A DNA stretch of 64,000 nucleotides from Lathyrus oleraceus (Eukaryota; Streptophyta; Magnoliopsida; Fabales; Fabaceae): NCBI RefSeq assembly GCF_024323335.1, contig NC_066581.1, positions 32,670,699-32,734,698 of the forward strand, given 5' to 3'. Below are positions 1 to 11,974 of this stretch, in pieces (positions within the stretch are counted from its first letter, which is position 1; each line of letters opens with the position of its first letter). Both the position numbers and the translations under genes were made by a program. The notes under the pieces are model-generated. The model was not told the origin of the DNA. It did no database searches and worked only from the letters and a program-made list of their open reading frames with translations.

Positions 1-934
1 TGAGGAAGGTAGGACATTCAGCTCTAATGTGTCCAAAACCTTCACACCCATGACACTGTATTCCCTTGCCTTGGTTGGACTTTTCTTCAGATTTTGATCT
101 TCTACTGATGTCAGATGAAGTGTTCTTGACATTTGGTCTACCTGTTTGATCAATCTTCTTTATGAACTTGTTGAACTGTCTTCCAAGCATGGCTATAGCT
201 TCTGATATGCTTTCATCACCTCCAATATTTCCTTCTTCTGAATCCTCTTCAGTATTTGATACAAAAGTTATGCTTTTGTTTTTCTTTTCAACATTCTCAC
301 ACAAGCCCATTTCAAAAGTTTGGAGAGAACCAATAAGCTCATCAACCTTCATATTGCAGATATCTTGAGCCTCTTCTATAGTAGTAACCTTCATGACAAA
401 TCTCTTGAGCAATGACCTGAGAATCTTTCTTACAAGATTTTCTTTAGACATTTTCTCTCGTAAGCCTCCAGAAGTGTTGGCAATTTCAAGAATATTCATG
501 TGGAAGTCATGAATAGTCTCATCCTCTTTCATCCTTAGACTTTCAAACTTAGTAGTCAGCATCTAGAGTTTAGACATCCTTACCTTGGAGGTACCTTCAT
601 GAGTTGTTTTGAGAGTATCCCAAACTTCTTTAGCCAGTTCACAGTGATGCACCAGTCTAAAAATGTTCTTATTTATCCCATTGAACAGTGCATTCAAAGC
701 CTTAGAGTTTCCAAGGGCTAATGCCTCTTGCTCTTTGTCCCACTCTTCTTCAGGAATTTGCATAATGATTCCATCTTTACCTGTCTTCGTTGGATGTTCC
801 CATCCTTTGTTGACAGCTCTCCAGACCTTGCTATCCAGAGACCTCAAGAAGGCTATCATACGAGGTTTCCAGTCATCATAGTTAGAACCATCCAACATGG
901 GTGGTCTATTTGAGAATCCTACATCCTTGTCCAT
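1..934 (-). pseudogene. Ty1/copia gag (partial, element runs off the left edge)
   Basis: This is the nucleocapsid/capsid protein of a copia retrotransposon that packages element RNA. On the minus strand an ATG at 934 opens a frame beginning MDKDVGFSNRPPMLDGSNYD, the typical plant copia gag N-terminus, with the UBN2-like part downstream (motifs such as AKEVWDTLKTTHEGTSKV). The frame is broken by a TAG at about 563 (after RMSKL), where related elements have glutamine, and then continues. Near the window edge it encodes a CCHC zinc knuckle (CHGCEGFGHIRAEC, C-x2-C-x4-H-x4-C). The PBS and LTR lie directly upstream (991-2013). The SIRE/Maximus lineage is my inference from gag style; protease, integrase and RT would lie beyond base 1. 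Confidence 0.85.
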
Positions 935-990
935 GGTACTAGAAAGTAACGTCCCTAGATCTCACCTAGAAATTAACAGGCAGGGTGCCT

Positions 991-1002
991 GCTCTGATAC
1001 CA
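991..1002 (-). other. Primer binding site of the left copia element (initiator tRNA-Met type)
   Basis: On the minus strand this reads TGGTATCAGAGC, the common plant copia PBS complementary to the 3' end of initiator tRNA-Met. It lies 2 bases inside the LTR end at 1005 and about 57 bases upstream of the gag ATG, as expected for minus-strand priming. Confidence 0.9.
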
Positions 1003-1004
1003 AT

Positions 1005-2013
1005 TGTAGTTCTAGTAACAGACTATCGATGTCACACTGGATGTTATGACATCCAATTCTGCGCAGACAGGTAATGTATGCAGAAAGTAAATGTAAAAAG
1101 CAGTAAATGATACAGAGAATTGTTTACCCAATTCGGTGACAAACACACCTACTCTGGGGGCTACCAAGCCAGGGAGGAAATCCACTATAAGAGGTATTAA
1201 TTCAGGACTTAAACCACCAGTTTAATCCTATCACTTAAGACCTACCCAATGCAATTTCAATCTAAACTAAGACCTGAGTACCTACTCACTCCCCCTCAAT
1301 CACAGCAGTGATTACAACCATTAAGAATTTTAAAGTCAGTGGTGAAGATATACTTCAAACAACTCTTGATTGTGCTTAAAAGCTTTAATCAAGAAACACA
1401 ACACTCACGCTTAAAAGCTTAGAGTGACACAACAATTACAACTCAATAAACACCCTAGTCCAATGCAATCATCTAAGTGATAATTGCTTGGCTCATAATT
1501 AAAACCTAATTCAAGACAAAATAAAAGTACAGCAAGGATATATAATGATATATTTAATTCTTCACACTTCAAATCCCTGAATTGCTGAAAGTAGGATTGC
1601 CATCCTTTTATAATGCAGTACTTGGGCCTTGTACTTGAATTTCCTAAAATTAAGGTTAAGCAAGTTAACCTAATTTCCACACATTAGGGTGCTAACAAAT
1701 AGGCTATATGCTAGGTCTCTTAATTTTAGCACAACTGTTAGTTTTCTGAATTTTAGCACAGCTGTTAGTTTCCTGAAAATCAGCCTGAGATAAATACTGA
1801 AACATAACAGAAAACTTAGCCTATACTTTAGCATCTGCTGTCAGGGATGAATGTCATAACATTCAGTTTGACATCCAGAGAATGTTGTCATGAATGAATG
1901 TCATAACATCAGTTTGACATCCAGTAAATCCTGTATTAGCTAATCCTGCAGCATACTACTTAAGCATGTCATGACATCAGTCAAGACATCTAAGTACAGT
2001 AAGTGTTTTAACA
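1005..2013 (-). mobile_element. 5' LTR of the left Ty1/copia element
   Basis: About 1.0 kb bounded on the minus strand by TGTTAAAACAC at 2013 and CTAGAACTACA at 1005 (TG...CA), immediately followed by the PBS. It contains repeated short phrases such as ATGTCATAACATC, probably promoter-proximal repeats. The element is inserted in the 3' region of an Ogre-like element, which resumes at about 2019. The base run TAAAA at 2014-2018 is the candidate target duplication, but its partner is outside the window. Confidence 0.85.
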
Positions 2014-2018
2014 TAAAA

Positions 2019-3353
2019 TGCAGCCAATCAAAAACATCTACATAATCAATGACGGTTATTCTCTTCCGTGGTTTTCTACCCAGTAACCGGTAGATGTAAT
2101 CCCCTCTTTGTTGGTTATCTTTATCCAATATTCGATATTGATATTCCTTCACTTTTTGAGTATATCTCCCAGTAACCGGTGATATATCTCCCGGATCATT
2201 TCCTTTGTTAATGTATCCCCAGCGAGTCATCTTTCATTTACCCTTGTTTGGTAATGATCGTTTCTCCTTCAACAGGTCATCATTTTATACCCATTAGTCG
2301 GTATCCTGATGACCTTTCTTTCCGGTCGATTTATCCTTTATTAACCTAGTAACCGGTTGTGGATAATATTCAATGCGAGTATGTTATCTACGTTCTGACG
2401 GTAATAGATAATATATCTCATGCGCTCTTCGGTCAAAGTCTTTTTCTTCCCCAGTCGAGTAAGATTCGTATTTCCTTATGGAATCGAATGCCCATCCTGT
2501 AATCGAGTTTTCTTTTTCAGCCCTCCTTTCGGATGATGAGTGTCTTGGAAATATTCCCCAATTCACGCATGGTTGGTCACCTATTATATGCCCAGTAACC
2601 GGTATCCCTGGTGTTCTTTCCTTTTTGCTCCCTATTATGACTTTTGTCCCCTGTGGAGTCAGTTTTCCTGAGTTGAAATATACCTTTTTAGGTCTTCCTC
2701 AGATGTTTTGGATGATTGATATCTCTCACCCTTATACCGGTCTTAGATATTCATCCTCCCCGAGCATGTTGTTCTCTCACCATTATACCGGTGTTTTGAT
2801 CACATGTCTCTTTAAGCTTATTACCCAGTAACCGGTAACACCTCATTTGTTTCTTCCTCAGTTGTGTCCTTTATGGACGTTCCCAGCCTGAGTCCCTTTG
2901 GTGGGTTTTCCCCATCCGTGTACGGATTTTTATCCGAAGTATCCTTCGTGGATAGTTTGCTTTATTGACATATTCCCCAATACATGCATCTTTGCGTCAG
3001 CTCGATGTCTTTCCATTGATTTATTTTCATGGAATCCCTTCGTGTCTCTCAGCAGTTTTAAGTCGTGACCTGCTCACGCGTTTTATCCCCTTTACTCCCT
3101 AGTAAAATCCCAGAGTCTCTGTCCCATTGATGAGTATATCACTCCTATGGATTTTCAGTTTCTCCTGATTTTTTTCCTTTGTGGACATTTATCCCCACAG
3201 AGTATTAATTTTTTGGATGCATACATTTGCATCATGAGGTCTCTTAGGGACCAAAATTCGTCTCTTTGTTATTATTTAAGCCCATTCTACCTCGTTGAGA
3301 CGAAGATTTTAACCTTCAGATCTCCGTCTAGAATGACCTTAAATAGGGGCATC
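2019..3353 (+). mobile_element. Ogre-like element (Ogre-3), 3' untranslated region
   Basis: Non-coding DNA between the copia insertion and an Ogre-type 3' LTR. It matches, in reverse complement, the 3' UTR of the complete Ogre at 33691-35030, for example the TGGTTTTCTACCCAGTA phrase near 2070. Perfect CCAGTAACCGGT motifs occur at 2080, 2169, 2592 and 2825, with a one-base variant at 2346. It ends in a polypurine-like tract AAATAGGGGCATC (3341-3353) abutting the LTR, the usual plus-strand priming site. The short open frames here have no recognisable product. Confidence 0.8.
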
Positions 3354-4663
3354 TAAAAGACCCTAATTTTGACCCTAAGATCCCTCATGGCATCATATCA
3401 TTGCACATTGCATCATGCCTCAAGGATCATTAGCATCTTGGCTACTTAACCCTAGGGGTGGGACTTGTGTGAGTTGGTTTGAGACCACCAAGCATGCTTG
3501 AATTGTATAGTATTGCTTTTCTTATTTTGTTTACTAACCAAAAGCACAAAAATTTGTCACTAACATCTTTTGTTTTGTAGCTTGAGCATTCATAAGATCT
3601 AAGGCTCCTAGGAGGCCCTATGCTCAAAGAATGGCCAAATGAAGTTGAAAGCAAGCATGACAATGTTTCCCAAAGCTCTAAAACATCATATATGCCTCCC
3701 AAGTATCCCAATTTGTCAATTTGATAAAGATAAACCAAAGGGCTTGAGGCTTGTTTCCCAAGGAAACCCTAATTCATTTGTACATTGACTGTGCCTTGCT
3801 CATGAAGCAACCTCAACCCATGAACAAATAAAATCAAGAGAAGTTCTTTCATTCATAATTTCATGCATATTTGAGCTTATTTGAGTGTCCTCAATCATCC
3901 ATTCATCAAGATTTGAGGTTTGGACTTAAGAAGTTGATCAGTCAATTCATCTGATTATTTCGAAATCCACTGAGGCTTAACTTTTAATGTGTTTGTCAAA
4001 TGAAGATGACCCCAAGAGAAAAAATGTTCTTAAGAACCATATGAACAACTTTCATGTTCATACAAAATTGGTTTGAAGCTTTGAAGGTCATCATCCATTT
4101 TAAAACATTATAGGTCATTTTGACTGAAACCCTAATTTTGGGTCAACTTCCCAAGGACATAACTCCTTCATTTTTCATGATTTTGAGGTGGGATCAAATG
4201 CATTGGAAAGTTTAAGATGTATAATTCAATTGTTATGTTGGATAAATTTTTATAATCCTAAAACAAACACATGTGATAATGCAAAACATTATAGGTCACT
4301 TTGGACCAAAGTCATTGAAATGTGAAAAAGTCCAACTTCAAGTGACCATAACGTTCTCATCAAAAATCTAAATGATGCAAAATTTAAGTTCAAATTGATT
4401 GTCATGAAAATATCTACAACTTTGGTTTTGGAGATTTTGTCATTTGAGGCTTGCATCACTAAAACAGAAGGGCTTGAAGTTGGTCCATTTTGGCAAAATT
4501 CACATACACATGTTTTGCACCTTGAACTTTATGATCCGTTTTCATTATTTTCCCAATCCCAAATGGATTTTTGTTCAACATAACAATTGTTCCTCCTGTC
4601 AAGACCTTTCCAACCATTACCCACAAGGCCATGTTTCATTTCTGCAAAGTGCATTTTTGAAGA
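3354..4663 (+). mobile_element. Ogre-3 3' LTR, first 1.3 kb only
   Basis: Starts TAAAAGACCCTAATTTTG, a mutated form of the TGTAAGACCC LTR start seen at 11111 and 14409, directly after the polypurine tract. It can be followed against the full-length LTR at 14409 up to GCATTTTTGAAGA, where it joins copia sequence at about 4663. The same junction occurs at about 11975, so this is a rearrangement breakpoint rather than a fresh insertion. No coding potential. Confidence 0.8.
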
Positions 4664-5305
4664 TGTCTCGTATGCTTTGAGTGCAACAAGTAGGTACCAA
4701 TTTGATCCTGGTGATGCTCATTGGGTAGTTGTCAAGAATATCCTTAAGTATTTGAGAAGGAATAAGGACTCATTCTTGATATATGGAGGTCAGGAAGAGC
4801 TGGCTGTAATTGGATATACCGATGATAGCTTCCAGACAGATAAGGATGACTTTAGATCGCAATCTGGTTATGTATTTTCCTTAAACGATGGCGCTGTGAG
4901 CTGGAAAAGTTCAAAGCAAGATACAATTGCTGATTCTACAACCGAGGCCGAGTATATTGCTGCCTCAAGTTCAACAAAGGAAGCTGTTTGTATCAAAAAG
5001 TTCATTAGTGAACTTGGCATAGTTCCTAGCATTGTGGATCCCATTGGTGTCTATTGTGATAACAATGGTGCTATCACACAAGCTAAGGAGCCTAGATCTC
5101 ACCAATGATCCAAACACATACTTAGGTGTTATCACCTCATTCGAGAGATAATAGATAGAGGAGATGTGAAAATATGCAGAGTACCTACACTTGACAATAT
5201 TGCTGATCCAATGACAAAGCCTCTTGCGTAGCAGAAGCATGATGGCCATACTAGATCTATGGGCATTAGGGGTATGCCTGATTGGCTCTAGTGCTAGTGG
5301 GAGAT
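4664..5305 (+). pseudogene. Copia-1 RNase H C-terminus, copy A (5'-truncated)
   Basis: The 3' end of a Ty1/copia polyprotein covering the end of RT and the RNase H domain. It begins VSYALSATSRYQ and contains YTDDSFQTDKDD, SQSGYVFSLNDGAVSWKSSK, STTEAEYIAA and YCDNNGAITQAKEPRSHQ, all standard copia RNase H motifs. A TGA at about 5106 replaces a codon just before SKHILRCYHLIREII, and a TAG at about 5230 follows MTKPLA. Everything upstream (gag, protease, integrase, most of RT) is missing, replaced by Ogre LTR. Its 3' LTR follows at 5306 after a polypurine tract (AGTGCTAGTGGGAGA). Confidence 0.9.
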
Positions 5306-6619
5306 TGTTGGTGTAAGCCCTAGAGGCCAATACTTTTGGTATATGTATCGAATTATTTATTAATAAGAAAAGGCTTTTTCTTTATTATGTTTGTTTAATA
5401 AAGTCCCTAGAATAGCTAGTCCGTTTAATGTATCAAGTGTGACTTAATCATGAGATCACATTAAACATAAGGACACTATTCTTAAAGTATCGATAGTCGA
5501 GCTTTATTGTGAAGTGGGATAACATTAAAGCATTAAGACTATTATGTATATAGACTGATGATCACATCTCATGGATCATGGATAAGGAGTTATCAAGTCT
5601 TAAACATAGGTATGAATATTAAGAGTAATATTTATACTGGATTGACCCGCTATGAGAATACTATATAGAATGTTATGCAAAGTGTCATAAGTTATTCTCA
5701 TGGTGATAATGGTGTATACCACCCTTCGACCTGAAACCACTATGGACGCTAAATGTAGAGTCGAGTGCCTTATTGCTGATCAAACATTGTCCGTAACTGG
5801 ATGACCATAAAGACAGTTGATGGGTACTCCACGAAGCATGCTAAGGGATATGAGTGACCTAGATGGAATTTGCCCATCCTGCGTAACCGGATAAATGTCT
5901 ATGGGCCCAATATTGACCTGAACAAGGATGACACGGTCTATGCCTTGTGTTCAATATAGACATAATGGCAAAAGGGTAATTATACACAAAAGGATTTGTC
6001 AAATCACATGAAATTTTCGTGTCTTGGGTAGCAGTGATGTGTTGCTAGATACCGCTCATTGTTTGTTATGTTAAATACGTGATTTAATATAATTGCCAAT
6101 GCCGCGAAAACCTATAGGGTCACACACAAAAGGACGGATTGATGAGAGATAGAGTAACTAAGGAACACCGTAAGGTACGATGCACTTAAGTGAATTGTAG
6201 AACATCGTAAGGTATGGTGTACTTAAGTAGAATACGAAATATGGTAAGGTACCACCGCTTAAGTGATTTTGGCATATTATAAGATATGGGCGACATACAC
6301 TTAAGTGAGCTTTTTAGCTTATAGCCCACACAAGAGGGTCTATAAATAGAACCCTTGTGCAGAAGCATTTGTGCAGTTGCAATTTCGTTTCTCTCTCTCT
6401 CTCTCTCACTCACTCAAAGCCTTCATTCGTAGCAACTAGCACTGAGATTGAAGGAATCCGTTCGTGTGGACTGAGTAGAGGCGTTGTCATCGTTCAACGT
6501 TCTTGATCGCTCTGTAGATTTGCATCAAAGGTTTCAATCGTCACAAGAGGTAACGATTCTATCACTGATCATGCCCATTCGTAAGTATCACTAAAGGAGA
6601 AAATTTTAAATTCAGCTGC
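5306..6619 (+). mobile_element. Copia-1 3' LTR, copy A (split by a solo LTR)
   Basis: Begins TGTTGGTGTAAGCCC after the copia polypurine tract. The last bases of this LTR lie at 10643-10666 (ending CTCCTTCA) because a 4.0 kb LTR is inserted at 6619/6620. The uninterrupted counterpart is at 12618-13964. It contains a TATA box at 6341 and a (CT)n run near 6390. Confidence 0.88.
6341..6348 (+). promoter_or_regulatory. LTR promoter TATA box (copia-1, copy A)
   Basis: TATAAATA about two thirds into the LTR, followed about 45 bases on by a (CT)n tract (about 6390-6408). This layout fits a plant core promoter with a pyrimidine patch near the start of R. The same arrangement is kept in copy B. Function is inferred from position only. 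Confidence 0.6.
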
Positions 6620-8029
6620 TGTAATACCCCAAAATTTACCCTTCATTTTTCCTGGAAGCATGGGATTATGTTTTACACTTCATTAGCATCATATTAGGTC
6701 ATACTCATTGCATACTGCATTAGTGACATGGAGATCAGGTTTTGATCGATCACTCCTTAATAGAAGGAGCCCACACAAAGCAAGATTGAGAATTGGACTT
6801 CATTTTCTAAGTATACAAGTCTCAAGGGTCTCAGGGGGATCCAAGTATCTTATTATGGTCCTCAGTTCATCAGTGAAGGATTCAGAGCTATTAGAGTGTT
6901 CATCTGGATTTAATCAGAAATTAGGGTTTCATGGCTACCTGCAACATGAAATGTTTGGTTGGAAGTAGAGGATCTCATCCATGTCATGATTAGAGAGGAA
7001 TCTTGGCCTAGGAAGATTCATAATTATCTCAGAAAGATCCATTGGCAATCAGTGCAATCAGTTCCCGATCATTTTGCCCTAAAAATAGGGTTTGGTATAA
7101 AATCAGTTTATTTTTGATTCTTTGGGTGAAACTCTTTTACATGGCCCTCCATATGTCCACAAGGGTCTACTTACAAAAAATCAGCTCTTTATTTAAGCTA
7201 GAAGTGCTTCGATTGATCAATGGAATCGGGAATCAGACAGTTTGGGAAAAGTCAACTATGGGGCCAGAAAAGTCAACTCATGACATTTTGAGAGTGGAAT
7301 CTCAAAATCCATGCCTAGGGGATCCTACATGTGAAATTTTATCAAGGTTGGATCATGGATTCATCATTTAATCAGGAATTGGAAAAGTTACTTAATTTGG
7401 AAATGGTTGACTTTCCATTTAGGGCAAGTTTTCATGATCGTTGCACTCACTTTAAGCCCATTTTTCATCAAGATAAAAGCTCCATTTGAAACTTTCTCCA
7501 ACACGAAAGTTGTTCCTCTTGTTCCAAGCTTTCTAGAGATATAAAGTTTGCTCCATTTGGATTAGAATTGAGAAAGTTATGCTTAGTCAAAGTGAGACAT
7601 TTTTTTAGGACACTTAGAAAAATTTCTAAGTCCAAAATCTTCAAAATTTGTTAAGACTTCTTGGCCAGTTTTCTTGCACTTCAAGGCATTATTTGAAAAT
7701 ACTTTCTTCACAACAATTGTACCTTGCCACGTCCTCTTTCACATCCTTTTGGAATCATCTCATTTGGATCCATGGTTTGAGAGATACATTCATTTAAAGT
7801 GGGCATCATGACTTGATTTTCTAGGCAGATTTTGGGTCTGGCTGGCCCAATCAGATTTTCTAAGCATGCTGCACAAGCCAGTCACGTTTTTTTACCTCTT
7901 TTGGCCATGCATTGGACATCCATTCACTTAAGTTTGGCCCAAAATAACAACATTTTCACCTCACTTCACACTTTTATTCTTATGGATAAATCACTTATTA
8001 AAAAGCCCATGAGAACACCTAATCCACCC

Positions 8030-8037
8030 TATTTAAG
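8030..8037 (+). promoter_or_regulatory. Candidate TATA element of the solo LTR
   Basis: TATTTAAG followed within 15 bases by AAACCCTAACCCTAAAG, resembling the TATA and leader found at similar relative positions in the other long LTRs here. Weaker than the consensus TATAAATA boxes elsewhere. Confidence 0.4.
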
Positions 8038-8540
8038 AAGCTGAAACCCTAACCCTAAAGGAGCATTGGAATTTCGTGGCAAGGAGGCAAAGCTTCATCA
8101 CATATCAGATTCCATTCCACTTCTATTTTCCATTAGGTAATCATCTCTTCCATGGCCATGTTTTGATATATCTACGCTTGCTTACAATGTTCATCACCAT
8201 TAATCCTTCCATTTTCATATTTCATTTTCTTATTTAAAATATTTTCTTCGTCCATAAAATTACCCAAACATATTTTTCACTTTTCTTAACGTTTTATTTA
8301 ATTTTATATAATTTTTATTTTAGTATTTTTTTAATATTAATATTTTATTTTAATTATTTATTCTAAATGGTCCATTTTAACAGACTTTTTTTATTGATTT
8401 TATTTTTTTGACTTAAAATTATTGTTAGCATTTGATTTTTGGGATGAAGGTCGACCACTATCTCATGGTCAACCTGACCTTTTCTTGGAATTTTATTTCA
8501 CATTTTCAATTTATTTTGGATTTATTTTTGACCTAGTTTG

Positions 8541-9050
8541 GTTGGTTGACTTTTAATTACTTCTGTTTTATTTTAACTAATTCACGTGCCAATTTTCATT
8601 ATTTTTAAAATCTTTTTGGGGAATGATGATGTCCTGACCCCACCTTATTTAGTTTAATTTTTCATAATTTTCTTGATTAATTTACTATTTATTCTTGATT
8701 TATTTCTAATCTAGTCTTATTAATTGACTTTTGGTTTGACCTATGTTTTGTTTTAATTAATTCACGTGCCAATTTTCATTATTTTTAAAATCTTTTTGGG
8801 GGATGATGATGTCCTGACCCCACCTTATTTAGTTTAATTTTTCATAACTTTCTTGATTAATTTACTATTTATTCTTGATTTATTTCTAACCTAGTCTTAT
8901 TAATTGACTTTTGGTTTGACCTATGTTTTGTTTTAATTAATTCACGTGCCAATTTTCATTGTTTTTAAAATCTTTTTGGGGGATGATGATGTCCTGACCC
9001 CACGTTATTTAGTTTAATTTTTCATAATTTTCTTGATTAATTTGCTATTT
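8541..9050 (+). repeat. Three tandem copies of a 180 bp unit inside the solo LTR
   Basis: The anchor phrase TTCACGTGCCAATTTTCATT recurs at 8581, 8761 and 8941, a period of exactly 180 bp, with very few differences between units. The third unit decays after about 9045. Upstream of 8581 the sequence matches the tail of the unit only partly. No reading frame is maintained. Each unit contains CACGTG, a G-box core. Confidence 0.95.
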
Positions 9051-10666
9051 ATTTGTTATTTTTTAAGTTGACTTGAATTTTCAGTTGACTTCTTTATGAT
9101 CGATGTTTGACTTATGGATTGCTTATGGCAATTGAAGAGATCTTTTGATCCTCCATTGTTCATCTCATATGCCATGTATTTGAGGCCTTTTACCTTGATT
9201 TTATTTGGTCCTTACCTCATTTCCTGATTAAATTATTCAGTGGACCCTTCGTGTGCATATTTTCATCTGTTTGATTCATCTGTTATCTTTTATACTTGTT
9301 TCTCTCATTCATGCTTTCTATTGCTTGATTATTTAACATGTTCATACTCCCATGCATTGTTTAAATGCTCCATTATTTGATTCTTTTATTTGATTATATA
9401 TTGTTTATTTATCCGATCTGATTGATAATTGTTGCCTACTTGTATGATGTATGAGGCATATATTCTTATTGTTTGTTTACCATGAATAATCCCCATTCAT
9501 AACAAATGTACTCCTCTCCCATAAAGTGTATAATATTTATTTCTTTATTTCTTTAGCCACCTGTTAATACAAGAATTAAAACGAACATTCGATAACCATT
9601 TCAAAATAAGATCAAAAGCTCGATCCAACGTCGAGTAATCATTTTCAAAACTTAACAGAACCAACACGCATTCATCCATCCTCTTGTAAGTCGATTGCCT
9701 CAGGCATCGCCATCTACCTGTAAGTCAATTGCCTCCGACATCGCCATCTACCCTTATCCGTAACTCCTCTCCGCGCTCCATCTGTCGACTCTTGTTCCGT
9801 TTAGGTAGCACCCATTAGGTAGAACCCTTTGTATGATAACATAGGTAGAATTCCCTTATTCTTTGCATGCTAACAATAGGTAGATGTTCCCTTTGTAAAT
9901 CCTAACACATAGGTCCATATTGCATGACAACTCTAGAGCAGAGCTTCCCCACTTTTAGACCTTCCGTGCATCTCCGATCTTGTGGCATGTCAGTCCGTTC
10001 TATTGCAAAGAGGTAACTGCCTAAGACTCGATTCAGCGAGCTGTGACACCTACTGCTAGGACGTTGAACACACTGACCACCCTCCTTTGACACAGCTGGT
10101 GTCCTCTTTTGTAAGTCCATGTTCATATGGCAATCCTTAACCCCTAGTTAGCCGAACTACGTTTTTCTCTGATTCTCATTCCAGATGAGATACGTAGGCA
10201 TAAGACATGACGTCTTACCGAGCACACTTCTCTTTAACCCATAGGTAGCCGAGCTGCGAAGACTCTGATTCTCATACTCAGATGAGATACGTAGGTAGTG
10301 GATGCGACATCCTTGCGAGTCATTTTCTTTTAACCTTCCTTTTAGTAAATAGTACTTTAGATATACCTACACCCTTTAGACTAGAACAACACTTATGAAA
10401 AGGGCTCCCTAGGAGTACCTAGGATGTTTTGGGTGCTTAAAACCTTCCCATTGCATAACCAACCCCCTTACCCAGATCTCTGACATTTTTACTAGTTTTT
10501 GATTCGATAAAACTTTTAGGTTTTTGTTCGCTTTCTAACCATTCCTTTGGATAAATAGAAGTGCGGTGGCGACTCGACTTGTATGGTTTACCTTGGATTT
10601 AGTCAATATCTCTAATGGTAACGAATACCCCGCTACAACTGCGTTTTGGATCGCTGTTCTCCTTCA

Positions 10667-11110
10667 GTAGCTTAGTAGGTTTTTCTGATTCCGATTTCGC
10701 GGGGTGCAAGTCGGATAGGAAAATTACTAGTGGCACATGTCACTTATTTGGAAGCTGTTTAATTTCTTGTCACGCTAAGAAGTAGCACAGTGTTCCTCTT
10801 TCTACCCCTGAGGCTGAATATGTACTCGCTGGTAGTTGTTGAGCACAAGTCTTATGACTAAAGCAACAATTACTAGATTATGATTTAAAACTTGGTTGTG
10901 TTCCAATTAAGTGCGATAGTACTAATGCAATAAGCCTCACCAAGAATCCATTACTTTATTCACGAACCAAACACATTGAGATCCGAAACCATTTTCTTAG
11001 TGATCATGTGGAAAAGGGAATATTGTTTTTAATATGCTGACATTAAAAGTCTGTTTACTGACATTTTTACAAAACTATTGTCATCAGATTCCTTTCACAA
11101 GATTTGTAGG
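10667..11110 (+). pseudogene. Copia-2 RNase H C-terminus, copy A
   Basis: A second, different copia family. Starting right after the copia-1 LTR it reads FSDSDFAGCKSDRKITSGTC, then STPEAEYVLAGSC, CDSTNAISLTKNP and SRTKHIEIRNHFLSDHVEKG. These are RNase H motifs of the 'CKSDRKSTSGTC' type. At least three stops interrupt it (for example after HAKK and after SC). It ends at ...GATTTGTAGG, where an Ogre-type LTR begins. Copia-1 was evidently inserted in this older element. Confidence 0.85.
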
Positions 11111-11974
11111 TGTAAGACCCTAATTTTGACCCTAAGATCCCTCATGGAATCATATCATTGCACATTGCATCATGCCTTAAGGATCATTAGCATCTTGGCT
11201 CCTTAACCCTACGGGTGGGACTTGTGTGAGTTGGTTTGAGACCACCAAGCATGCTTGAATTGTATATTATTCCGAAATCCACTGAGGCCTAACGTTTAAT
11301 GTGTTTGTCAAATGAAGATGACCCCAAGAGAAAATATGTTCTTAAGAACCATATGAACAACTTTCATGTTCATACAAAATTGATTTGAAGCTTGGAAAGT
11401 CATCATCCATTTCAAAACATTGTAGGTCATTTTGACTGAAACCCTAATTTTGGGTCAACTTCCCAAGGACATAACTCCTTCATTTTTCATGATTTTGAGG
11501 TGGGATCAAATGAATTGAAAAGTTTAAGATGTATAATTCAATTGTTATGTTGGACAAATTTTCATAATCCTAAAACAAACACATGTGATAATGCAAAACA
11601 TTATAGGTCACTTTGGACCAAAGTCATTGAAATGTGAAAAAGTCCAACTTCAAGTGACCATAACTTTCTCATAAAAAATAGAAATGATGCGAACTGTAAG
11701 TCCAAATTGATTATAGTGAAAAGCTCTACAACTTTGATGTTGGAGGTTTTATCATTTAAGGCTTGCATCAATGAAACAGAAGGGCTTGAAGTTGGTCCAT
11801 TTTGGCAAAATTCACATACACATGTTTTGCACCTTGAACTTTATGATCAGTTTTCATTAATTTCCCAATCCCAAATGGATTTTTGTGTAACATAACAATT
11901 GTTCCTCGTGTCAATACCTTTCCAACCATTACCCACAAGGCCATGTTTCATTTCTGCAAAGTGCACTTTCGAAG
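11111..11974 (+). mobile_element. Ogre-type LTR fragment, copy B
   Basis: Starts TGTAAGACCCTAATTTTGACC following copia-2 sequence. It follows the LTR at 3354/14409 but lacks about 450 bp near 11270 (TATATTATTCCGAAAT), then continues to the same breakpoint with copia-1 as at 4663. It is the second LTR piece of the tandemly duplicated composite. Confidence 0.85.

Larger units (their letters stand above)
6620..10637 (+). mobile_element. Solo LTR (4.0 kb) inserted in the copia-1 LTR
   Basis: Starts TGTAATACCCCAAAATTT and ends ACCCCGCTACA. It interrupts the copia-1 LTR exactly: GCTGC (6615-6619) precedes it and ACTGC (10638-10642) follows, a 5-base target duplication with one mismatch, and copy B shows the empty site. 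No internal coding region is present, so this is a solo LTR left by LTR-LTR recombination. It contains three tandem 180 bp units (8541-9050), a TATA-like TATTTAAG at 8030 and pairs of the phrase GAGATACGTAGG near 10188 and 10286. The last 242 bp are nearly identical to the end of the Ogre-1 LTR, although the starts differ. Confidence 0.85.

Noticed and set aside
8043..8062. Telomere-like CCCTAACCCTAAA phrase
   Set aside because: Only two units in an LTR leader; AAACCCTAA-like leaders occur after TATA boxes in several LTRs here.
8541..9050. CRISPR array or regulatory spacer array
   Set aside because: Units are 180 bp, contiguous and without unique spacers, in a plant LTR; this is a simple tandem repeat.
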